From positions 2,152,001-2,216,000 of the forward strand of contig NZ_AP027142.1 of NCBI RefSeq assembly GCF_027925385.1: 64,000 nucleotides of DNA. Reading direction: 5' to 3'. The notes beneath the pieces were generated by a model, which saw nothing but the letters and a program-made list of their open reading frames with translations, did no database searches and was not told where the DNA came from. The stretch is from Methylocystis iwaonis. Lineage in GTDB: Bacteria; Pseudomonadota; Alphaproteobacteria; Rhizobiales; Beijerinckiaceae. The position numbers were made by a program, and so were the translations under genes. Positions 10,703 through 17,367 of this stretch are shown piece after piece. The first letter of the stretch is position 1. Every line of letters begins with the position of its first letter.

Positions 10703-10784
10703 CGTCATTGCGAGCGGAGCGAAGCAATCCAGGGCTGCCGTAGCTGCCCTGGATTGCTTCGTCGCTTCGCTCCTCGCAATGACG
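10703..10784. repeat. Palindromic repeat, family A, copy 1
   Basis: This is an almost perfect inverted repeat of 82 bp. The arm CGTCATTGCGAGCGGAGCGA continues through AAGCAATCCAGGGC, and the complementary arm ends in CTCGCAATGACG. Four more copies of this design are in the window. It lies between two convergent genes, so as RNA it would fold into one long hairpin on either strand. Confidence 0.9.
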
Positions 10785-10792
10785 CGTTTGCG

Positions 10793-11395
10793 CTAAAGCG
10801 CCTTCGCCGTCAGCCGCGGCACGATTTCCTTTTCGATGATCTCGGGATCGAGCCCCTCGTAAGTCGACCATTCGACCACGGGCCCCGGACCGACGATAAA
10901 GGTCGCCGGCACGCCCTTCGCGGCGAGCGCGCGTTGAAGATAGGTGCGCTCATCCGCGCCGACGGCGACGAAGGGGTTGCCGTTTTTCGCCAGAAAATAT
11001 TTCGCCCGCGCTGGCGGGTCCTTGACGTCCGCGCCGTAGATGGGCGCGAGTTTGCGCTTCGCCAAAGCGACAAGATGCTTATGCTCCTCGCGGCAGGTCG
11101 GGCACCAGGAGGCCCAGATGACGAGGAGCGAGCGCTTTCCCGCGAGGTCGGCGCTCGAAAAGCCGGGGACCGGATGACCCGCCGCATCGACAAGGCCTGG
11201 CACGGGCGGCAGATCGAACTTGCCGATCGAAAAGGGATTGAAGAAGCGCGCGCTCAAGTCCTTGCGCTTCCAGACATGCTCGACCACGGCGGCGCCGACG
11301 CCGAGCCCGATGGCGCCCACGCCCCCGAGAATGACGCTGCGTCTGCTCGCGAACCATTCGGCCTTTGCCGGCGGCGCGTTGGCTGGCGTGCTCAT
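10793..11395 (-). CDS. TlpA/DsbE-like membrane-anchored thioredoxin
   Basis: This 200-residue protein has a twin-arginine-like or signal-anchor N-terminus (ASRRSVILGGVGAIGLGVGA) and a thioredoxin fold with the active site CPTC at residues 98-101 (WASWCPTCREEH). The cis-proline loop is KGVPATFIVG. Relatives such as TlpA, CcmG and DsbE reduce periplasmic thiols, for instance on apocytochrome c or copper-site proteins. No cytochrome c maturation genes are adjacent, so the partner is unknown. The start at 11395 (MSTPANAP) is preferred to the longer frame because the anchor follows it at a normal distance. Confidence 0.87.
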   Translation of the reverse strand: MSTPANAPPAKAEWFASRRSVILGGVGAIGLGVGAAVVEHVWKRKDLSARFFNPFSIGKFDLPPVPGLVDAAGHPVPGFSSADLAGKRSLLVIWASWCPTCREEHKHLVALAKRKLAPIYGADVKDPPARAKYFLAKNGNPFVAVGADERTYLQRALAAKGVPATFIVGPGPVVEWSTYEGLDPEIIEKEIVPRLTAKAL

Positions 11396-11695
11396 CCGCG
11401 TATTCCTCGCGCGCAAAACTACGCACATTCTTATACGGAAAATGGTGAAAAAAGCATGATCCTCTATGAGAAGAGTCAGTTTATTGACAAACCTCCGAGG
11501 CGGCCTCGTCCTTCGAGACGCGAGCTTCGCTCGCTCCTCAGGATGAGGCCTAAGTGTCTGGCGCTGATGTAGAAGCCCCTCATGCTGAGGGGCCTGCGTA
11601 GCAGGCGTCTCGAAGCACGAGGGGCGTCACCCCACTTTGTCAGCAGTCCAGCTCCTCTGCGAGAAGAGTCTAATCCGCCATGTCCGGCGCGTGCA
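11396..11695. repeat. 300-bp intergenic stretch with a palindromic element
   Basis: There is no gene here. From about 11492 to 11635 lies a long imperfect inverted repeat: GGCGGCCTCGTCCTTCGAGA and the following CGCGAGCTTCGCTCGC pair with CAGGCGTCTCGAAGCACGAG. Inside it are smaller hairpins such as GCCCCTCATGCTGAGGGGC. Similar phrases, AGAAGAGTC, flank both sides (11467 and 11661), possibly a short direct repeat left by insertion. No second copy is in the window. Confidence 0.7.
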
Positions 11696-12808
11696 TCAAC
11701 GCCCGCCGGCGCGCGCCAGGCGCCCGCCGCGCAGCGCCTGTGGGACGCCGGTCGTCGTCGGAAAGGTAATCGGCAGCCCTTCCAAAAGGCGCGCGGCGAG
11801 ATAGCCGAAGCCCTGCGCCTCCATGGAGTCGGCCGACCAGCCGACCGCGTCGGCGGTCGTCACCTTGCACGGCAGACGCATCACCAATTCGCGCACCAGA
11901 ATGGGATTGCGCGCGCCGCCGCCGCAGACGATGAGCAATTGCGGCTGATTGGGCAGATGCGGAAAGAGCCGCAGCACCGAGGCCGCCGTGAAGGCGGTAA
12001 GAGTCGCGGCGGCGTCTTCCGTCGAGAGTTTTACGATGGGCTCCAGCGCGAAGGCGTTGCGGTCGAGCGACTTTGGCGGCGGCTGGTCGAAGAAGGGATG
12101 GGCGAGCATGCGCAAGAGCGCGGCCTCGTTCACGCGCCCGCGCGCGGCCATATGGCCATGGCGGTCGATCGGCGCGCCGGTGCGCTGAAGCATGAGATCG
12201 TCGATGAGCGCATTGCCGGGGCCCGTGTCGCAGGCGATGGGGTGCTCGCCGTCGGCGACATAGGTGACATTGGCCACCCCGCCGATATTGAGCAGCGCCA
12301 CCTCGCCCTTCATGCCGCCCGCCATCACCAGCGCGCGATGGAACACCGGCACGATCGGCGCGCCCTCGCCGCCGGCGGCAATGTCGGCGGCGCGGAAGTC
12401 GTACGCCACATCTATGCCCAGCCGATCGGCGAGCGCCTGCCCGTCGCCGATCTGGATCGTGAGCTTTTGCTTGGGCCGATGCAGCACGGTCTGGCCGTGG
12501 AAGCCGACGATGTTCACGCTGGCCGCGTCAATGGCGTTGTCGCGCAGGAAGGTCTCGACCGCCTCGGCGTGGCGGTCGGTCACCATGCGCTCGGCGAAGG
12601 CGAGCACGCCCGGCCGCGCGTCGCGGTCGTCCATGGTCGCGGCCTCGGCCAGCGCATTGCGCAGCAAGGCGCGGTCGGCGTCCGTATAGGCGTAAAAACC
12701 CGTCGGCCCGAAGGAGACGCTCGCGTCGCCATCCGTCTCGATCAGCGCGACGTCGACGCCGTCCATGGAGGTGCCGGACATGAGGCCGATGGCGCGATAG
12801 AGGGGCAA
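11696..12808 (-). CDS. anmK: Anhydro-N-acetylmuramic acid kinase
   Basis: This 370-residue AnmK converts 1,6-anhydro-N-acetylmuramic acid from cell-wall turnover to N-acetylmuramate 6-phosphate. Family motifs are AIGLMSGTSMDGVDVAL at the N-terminus (ATP loop), NIVGFHGQTVLHRP, PVFHRALV, LNIGGVANVTYV, DTGPGNALID and CGGGARNPILV. The start codon appears to be TTG at 12808, with AGGAG 8 nt upstream. It stands alone on the minus strand between repeat-containing intergenic stretches. Confidence 0.95.
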   Translation of the reverse strand: MPLYRAIGLMSGTSMDGVDVALIETDGDASVSFGPTGFYAYTDADRALLRNALAEAATMDDRDARPGVLAFAERMVTDRHAEAVETFLRDNAIDAASVNIVGFHGQTVLHRPKQKLTIQIGDGQALADRLGIDVAYDFRAADIAAGGEGAPIVPVFHRALVMAGGMKGEVALLNIGGVANVTYVADGEHPIACDTGPGNALIDDLMLQRTGAPIDRHGHMAARGRVNEAALLRMLAHPFFDQPPPKSLDRNAFALEPIVKLSTEDAAATLTAFTAASVLRLFPHLPNQPQLLIVCGGGARNPILVRELVMRLPCKVTTADAVGWSADSMEAQGFGYLAARLLEGLPITFPTTTGVPQALRGGRLARAGGR

Positions 12809-12909
12809 GGGCGAATCTCCTGCGTAGGAATGGGAGGAGATTACGTGATTTGTCGCCGAGGCTGAAACGAGGCGGCGGAGATGTTATTTCAGGTAGAGGC
12901 GCAAAATGC

Positions 12910-12990
12910 CGTCATTGCGAGCGAAGCGAAGCAATCCAGAGCCGCGATGTGGCTCTGGATTGCTTCGTCGCTTCGCTCCTCGCAATGACG
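12910..12990. repeat. Palindromic repeat, family A, copy 2
   Basis: This is an inverted repeat of 81 bp with outer ends CGTCATTGCGAG and CTCGCAATGACG. The core is AATCCAGAGCC facing GGCTCTGGATT around a short loop. It lies just beyond the stop of the truncated vapD-like reading frame. Confidence 0.9.
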
Positions 12991-13021
12991 GCGGGAATCA
13001 CTTCGATCTCCTGTCGGGATT

Positions 13022-13117
13022 TCAGCCGCCCAGAGGTTCGGAATAGGCCTTCGCCACTCCTTTGGGATGGTGAGTTTGCGTCTCGGCCACCACCAGATCG
13101 AAGGCGATGGCGAACAT
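13022..13117 (-). pseudogene. Truncated VapD-like gene remnant
   Basis: This 31-codon frame starts MFAIAFDLVVAETQTHHPKG, continues VAKAYSE, then stops after PLGG. The beginning matches VapD-family proteins (typically M-x-AIAFDL), which are about 90-95 residues long and act as endoribonuclease toxins in several bacteria. Here the rest is missing. Its ATG overlaps the DUF5397 stop codon by one base (TGATG), so the pair was once co-translated. The missing part is not found in other frames downstream; a family A repeat begins about 30 bp later. Too short to be functional in the known way. Confidence 0.65.
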
Positions 13118-13395
13118 CAACGCTCCTTTGGATCGTCCAAAATGTCGCTGAATTTGTAATCAGCGACTTCACCGGTCTCCAGCACGCGGATTTTCATCCA
13201 GCGGTCGCCACGAGGCTCCTCCGCGCCTATCCCGATGATTTCATAGGGGGGACCGAAAGGCCCAAAGCGCCGGCACGTGCCGACGAGGGCCTGAGGATCG
13301 GGGACAAAGGAGGCGGCGGGCTGTCTGGGCATGAGGCCTAGTCTAGCATTGATGGAGACGACTTCAATTTGTAGACGGGCAAGCGGCTTGTCCAA
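13117..13395 (-). CDS. DUF5397-like protein, probable partner of a lost VapD
   Basis: This is a small protein of 92 residues, or 71 if the internal ATG at 13332 (MPRQPAASFVPD) is used. The core GTCRRFGPFGPPYEIIGIG, together with WMKIRVLETGEVADYKFSDI, resembles DUF5397. From memory this family occurs next to VapD-type genes, and a vapD-like start follows it here in the overlapping TGATG arrangement. It may be the antitoxin or accessory gene of a now broken pair. The gene itself looks intact. Confidence 0.6.
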   Translation of the reverse strand: MDKPLARLQIEVVSINARLGLMPRQPAASFVPDPQALVGTCRRFGPFGPPYEIIGIGAEEPRGDRWMKIRVLETGEVADYKFSDILDDPKER

Positions 13396-13480
13396 GCGCC
13401 AAAATTATCGTTCAAAGAAATTAAATTTTCAGCAGAAGACCAGGTAGCGCCCTCCCCCTTTATTTTCAAAGAGGCATTGC

Positions 13481-14713
13481 ATGCGCATCATCGTTACGTC
13501 GCTCGTCGCGGCTCTATCGATCGCCCTGTCAGCCGCCGCCGCGCCAGCCAAGAAACCTCCGGCGCCGCGAGAAGGCGTCGCCTTCATCCTCGATGCGGGC
13601 CGCATTCTGCTCGACGTCGCCTTCACAACGCCGGACGGCCAAGAGCGCAAAGCCCTCGCCTGGTTCAACATGGGCATGGCGGCGCCCGTTCTAACCTCTG
13701 ACCTTTATCGTGAGCTTGGTCTCGATCGTGGCGCGCCCTTACGCCTCCGGATTGGCGAGCGCGCCTTCGACGCGCGCGCGGATCAGGTCAAGGATGGCGA
13801 CGGCGGCGTCGGCGTTCCGACTTTCGACCATCTCTTCGCGCCGCGGCGGGTCGAGGCGATGCTGCCGGCGCGGATGTTCACGGATTATGTCCTGCGCATC
13901 GACTACGGCCGGCGCCTCTTTGCGCTGGACGCGCCGGGCGCCAAGGGGCCGGAAGGCCCTCCCGTTCCGATCCAGCTCAATGCGGAAACGGGGCTCGCCG
14001 CCGTCGAGGCCCAAATCGACGGCGAGACGCGCGCGCTCGTGATCGACGCCGGCGGCGGCTACAGTTGGATGCGCGGCGACATCGCGCGCAATCTGCTCGC
14101 CCGCCATCCCGACTGGCTGCGCGCCCATGGCGCCGTCGGCGCGGCGAACGCCAATATGGTCGACTTTGCCTTCGAGAAAGAGGGCGACGTGCTGCGCATC
14201 CCGAGCGTGCGGCTGGGCGATAGCGTGGAGTTGAGCGGATTAGGGTTTCTCGGCACGGCGCCGGTCTTAGGCGGCTTTGTGGAGAGCGCGTTCGGCGATC
14301 TCTTCTGGGACAATTGGCGCAAGGCGGCGCCCGCGCCCGTCATCGGCTGGCTCGGCGCCAATGCGCTACGCGATTTCGAGCTGACGATCGATTATCCGAA
14401 CCGCATGAGCTACTGGCGCCGGCAAAAGGCGCCCGACGCGGCCGAGCTGGATCAACCCGCGATAACGCTGGTGCGCAACGGCGCGCGCTACATCATTGGC
14501 GGCGTGGCGCAACCGGCGTCTCGACCGCAGGCGCCGCTGGGCGTCGAGATCGGCGACGAGTTGCTGACGGTCGACGGCGTTGCGGCGCGCGGCGCGAGCA
14601 AGGAGAATGTTCTCTCCGCGCTTCATGGCGCGCCGGGAGAGCGGAAAAGATTGACGCTGGAGCGTCGCGGGGCGCGAGTGGAGACGAATGTGGAGGTCGA
14701 AAGCTTCCGCTAA
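13481..14713 (+). CDS. Exported aspartyl protease-like protein with C-terminal PDZ domain
   Basis: This 410-residue protein has a signal peptide (residues 1-21, MRIIVTSLVAALSIALSAAA). Two retropepsin-like lobes follow. In the first, the place of the DTG motif is taken by FNMGMAAPVLTSDLYRELGL; in the second the motif reads VIDAGGGYSWM. A PDZ-like segment forms the end: PLGVEIGDELLTVDGVAARG, then KENVLSALHGAPGERKRLTL. Family members act on or bind proteins in the periplasm. Loss of Asp in the first lobe suggests reduced or no protease activity. A good AGAGG ribosome site precedes the ATG. Single gene, no operon partner visible. Confidence 0.8.
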   Translation: MRIIVTSLVAALSIALSAAAAPAKKPPAPREGVAFILDAGRILLDVAFTTPDGQERKALAWFNMGMAAPVLTSDLYRELGLDRGAPLRLRIGERAFDARADQVKDGDGGVGVPTFDHLFAPRRVEAMLPARMFTDYVLRIDYGRRLFALDAPGAKGPEGPPVPIQLNAETGLAAVEAQIDGETRALVIDAGGGYSWMRGDIARNLLARHPDWLRAHGAVGAANANMVDFAFEKEGDVLRIPSVRLGDSVELSGLGFLGTAPVLGGFVESAFGDLFWDNWRKAAPAPVIGWLGANALRDFELTIDYPNRMSYWRRQKAPDAAELDQPAITLVRNGARYIIGGVAQPASRPQAPLGVEIGDELLTVDGVAARGASKENVLSALHGAPGERKRLTLERRGARVETNVEVESFR

Positions 14714-14781
14714 GAAGCCCCGCCCCCAAACCGCCAGAACCGCGCCCATTTGTTGGCGAAGCTCGACGAGGAGCCCTTCGC

Positions 14782-14994
14782 TTAGTAGGTGTGACGGCGC
14801 TCCACGCGCCGAGCCGTGCGGCGCGTCGACCGATGCACGACGCCCGCGCGCGTCACCACCTGCACAACAGGAGCATTGGAGACGCCGGCCGCGGCGATTC
14901 CGGGCGTGGCCGCCGGCATTGCTTCCGCGACTGGCTCGAAGCCGATTGCCAGAGACGCGCCAATCAAGAGACCAAGGATATGCCTGCGCTTCAT
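14782..14994 (-). CDS. Small exported basic protein
   Basis: This 70-residue protein has a signal peptide (MKRRHILGLLIGASLAIGFE, cleavage near AEA). An Ala-rich middle is followed by a strongly basic tail, RRTARRVERRHTY. Small exported proteins with an Arg-rich tail ending in Tyr are common in Hyphomicrobiales, and no function is known to me. It is convergent with the PDZ protein, 68 bp away. Confidence 0.65.
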   Translation of the reverse strand: MKRRHILGLLIGASLAIGFEPVAEAMPAATPGIAAAGVSNAPVVQVVTRAGVVHRSTRRTARRVERRHTY

Positions 14995-15149
14995 GTTTGA
15001 TCCTCCTCTTCGGCGGAACGAACTTCAGCCCGCTCGAAATGTGAGCCCGGCGCGACTCTCGATCAATACGGCATTTAGGGATGTTGGTTTGAGCAGGCGC
15101 CCACTTTGGCGCCTTGCCTCATCGCCCATTGACGGCGCCAATGGAGAAA

Positions 15150-17228
15150 TCAGCCCCGTTTGCCTTCCCACGCCCAAGCCGCCACGACCACCCCCAGCAA
15201 CCCCAGCATCGCCCAAAGCCCGAGCCCCAGCGGCGCCACCTCTACCCCAACGAGCGTCGATGCCCCCGTCTGCCGGACGCCAATCCAATCCGACCCGCCA
15301 TAGCGGCTCGCGTCGCGCATCTCCACGAGACGCGGCATGGTCACATCGTCCGAATTCTTGCTCAGACGCCGCACCGTGCCGCCCGTCGCCTCGGCCAAAG
15401 GCGCGAGCTTCTCCGTCGTCGAGGCCACCTCGCGGAACTCGCGCGGGTTCGCCGGCCCGACATTCACGAGCGCGGTCAGACCGTCGCTCTCGAAGCGCCA
15501 CAGGCCCATTTCCCTGGCGTCGAAGCGCGCGCGCCACAGGCCGGGCTCGCTTTGCTTCAGCGTGACCACCTCCTGCGCGCCCGAGGGCCCCGTCGCGGTC
15601 ACGGGCGCGGCGGCGTCCTTCAGCGTCTGGCGCTCGACCGTAACCTCGCGGCCGCGGGCCTCGGCGCGCAGCGCCTCTTCTTCGAGGTCGGGCTCCTTCA
15701 TCAGCCAATGGGCAAGGCGGCGCATGAGGTCGGCGTTGGGGCCGCCGCCTTCATAGCCGCGCGCCCAGAGCCAGATCTGGTCGCTGAGCAGCAAGGCCAC
15801 GCGGCCCTTGCCCTCATGCGAGAGCACCAGTAGCGGCTTGTCGCGCGCGCCGGAGAGAATGGGCGTTCCCTTCAGCACATCGGCGTCGATCTGCCGGAAC
15901 CATTCGCCCCATTGCGGCGGATCGCTCTTGCCGCCGGGCAGGCCGCGCGTCACCGGGTGTTTCTCGCCATCCTTGCTGATATGCGCCTTGAACGCTTCTT
16001 CGAATAAGGAGCCGTCCGGCCGCGCCGGCAGGATGGTCGAGATCGGCGAATAATAAAGGCCGCGCAGCGTGGCGTAATCCGGCCCCACCGCCGCGAGAAA
16101 CGCCCCGCCATTTTCGACGTAATGCGCGATATTCTCGAAATAGACCGAGGGCAGCAGCGTCTGGCTCGAATAGCGATCGAAGATGATGAGATCGAATTCG
16201 TTGATCTTGCGCCCGAAGAGATCGGCCGTCGGAAAGGCGATCAGCGATAGCTCGCTCGATGGCGTGACGTCGAGTTTTTCCGGCGGGCGCAGAATAGTGA
16301 AATGGACAAGCTCGACATTGGCGTCGGCGCGCAAAAGATTGCGCCAGCTACGTTCGCCCGGATGCGGCTCGCCGGAGACAAGCAGCACTTTGACCCGGTC
16401 GCGCACGCCTTCGATGGAGACGACCGCCTTATTGTCGGCGAGCGTCAGCTCGCCCGGCGCGGGCGCAACTTCCAGCTCGACGATATTGGCCCCGCCATGC
16501 GCGATCTTCACCGGGATATTGACGATGTCCCCCGGCACGGGGCTGTAGGTCGGCAGGCTCTCGCCGTCGCGACGCACGGTGATGGGCGCGCGCGCATTAT
16601 CGCCGCCGGTGTCGACCACGCGGGCGCGGATCGTCTGCTCCTTGCCGACGATGCCGAAGCGCGGCGCCTCGACAAGCTCAATGCGGCGGTCGCGCTCTTT
16701 CTCTTTGCCGGTGATCAGCGCATGGATCGGCGCGCGGAAACCGAGCGCCTCGGCCTTGGCGGGGATGTCGTGCACAACGCCGTCGGTGACGAGCAAGGCG
16801 CCGCCGACGCGCTCCGGGGGCACGTCCTTGAGCGCCTGCTCCAGCGCGCCGAAAAGCTTGGTGCCGTCATTGCCGCTCGCGTCATTGGTGACGGTGACGA
16901 AGCGCGTTTCGACATCGCCGAATTTCGCGAGCGCCGCGTCGAGCGCCTTGCGAGCCTCCTCTGTCTGCGCGGCGCGGGCGCCGAAATTCTGGCTCTCGCT
17001 CTTGTCGATGACGACGGCGACGACGGTCTTCTGCGGATCGCGCTTTTCGGTGACGAGAGAGGGGTCGGTCAGCGCGGCGAGGACGAGAGCGAGCGCGAGC
17101 GCCCGCAGGGCTGTGCCGCGCTGGCCCGCCATGGCGCCGAGGGTGAGCGCGGCGGCGCCGAGAAGCGCGAAGGCGGCGAGAAGCGACCAGGGGAGCAGCG
17201 GCGCGAAGGTGAGATTGAGGTCGCTCAT
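15150..17228 (-). CDS. VWA-like/glutamine amidotransferase-like membrane protein of the MoxR operon
   Basis: This 692-residue protein has two transmembrane segments at the N-terminus (about 10-35 and 42-60), then a von Willebrand A-like domain. That domain has a DxSxS metal site, VVIDKSESQNFG, and a later TDG in LLVTDGVVHD. The central part (LVSGEPHPGERSWRNLLRAD to AAVGPDYATLRGLY) resembles the glutamine amidotransferase-like fold seen in such operons. One transmembrane helix closes the protein (GLGLWAMLGLLGVVVAAWAW). It is the last gene of the MoxR-DUF58-DUF4159 operon. Function is unknown; members are linked to envelope stress or chaperone-like assembly together with MoxR ATPases. The start at 17228 is preferred to the in-frame ATG five codons upstream. 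Confidence 0.82.
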   Translation of the reverse strand: MSDLNLTFAPLLPWSLLAAFALLGAAALTLGAMAGQRGTALRALALALVLAALTDPSLVTEKRDPQKTVVAVVIDKSESQNFGARAAQTEEARKALDAALAKFGDVETRFVTVTNDASGNDGTKLFGALEQALKDVPPERVGGALLVTDGVVHDIPAKAEALGFRAPIHALITGKEKERDRRIELVEAPRFGIVGKEQTIRARVVDTGGDNARAPITVRRDGESLPTYSPVPGDIVNIPVKIAHGGANIVELEVAPAPGELTLADNKAVVSIEGVRDRVKVLLVSGEPHPGERSWRNLLRADANVELVHFTILRPPEKLDVTPSSELSLIAFPTADLFGRKINEFDLIIFDRYSSQTLLPSVYFENIAHYVENGGAFLAAVGPDYATLRGLYYSPISTILPARPDGSLFEEAFKAHISKDGEKHPVTRGLPGGKSDPPQWGEWFRQIDADVLKGTPILSGARDKPLLVLSHEGKGRVALLLSDQIWLWARGYEGGGPNADLMRRLAHWLMKEPDLEEEALRAEARGREVTVERQTLKDAAAPVTATGPSGAQEVVTLKQSEPGLWRARFDAREMGLWRFESDGLTALVNVGPANPREFREVASTTEKLAPLAEATGGTVRRLSKNSDDVTMPRLVEMRDASRYGGSDWIGVRQTGASTLVGVEVAPLGLGLWAMLGLLGVVVAAWAWEGKRG

Positions 17229-17230
17229 GC

Positions 17231-17357
17231 GCCCCCTCCCCAACCCTCCCCCGCTTCGCGGGAGAGGGAGCAGATGGTCGCCTGCATCGAAGGGGTGTGA
17301 ATGCTGGTCGTGAGCGTCCCCTCTCCCACAAAGCTGGGGAGGGACAGGGAGGGGGCT
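17231..17357. repeat. Inverted-repeat element, family D, copy 1
   Basis: The stretch between two operon genes begins GCCCCCTCCCCAACCCTCCC and ends GGGGAGGGACAGGGAGGGGG. Inside is the phrase GAATGCTGGTCGTGAGCGTC, followed by CCCTCTCCC, which recurs in opposite orientation in copy 2 at 21091-21248. The ends are complementary and would form a long hairpin in the transcript. Confidence 0.8.
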
Positions 17358-17367
17358 AGAGCGCGCG

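Noticed and set aside
11396..11695. Insertion sequence remnant
   Set aside because: Palindromic arms are present but there is no transposase frame or fragment; treated as a non-coding repeat.
11582..12865. Plus-strand frame of 427 aa
   Set aside because: Antisense to anmK, which has the complete kinase motifs.
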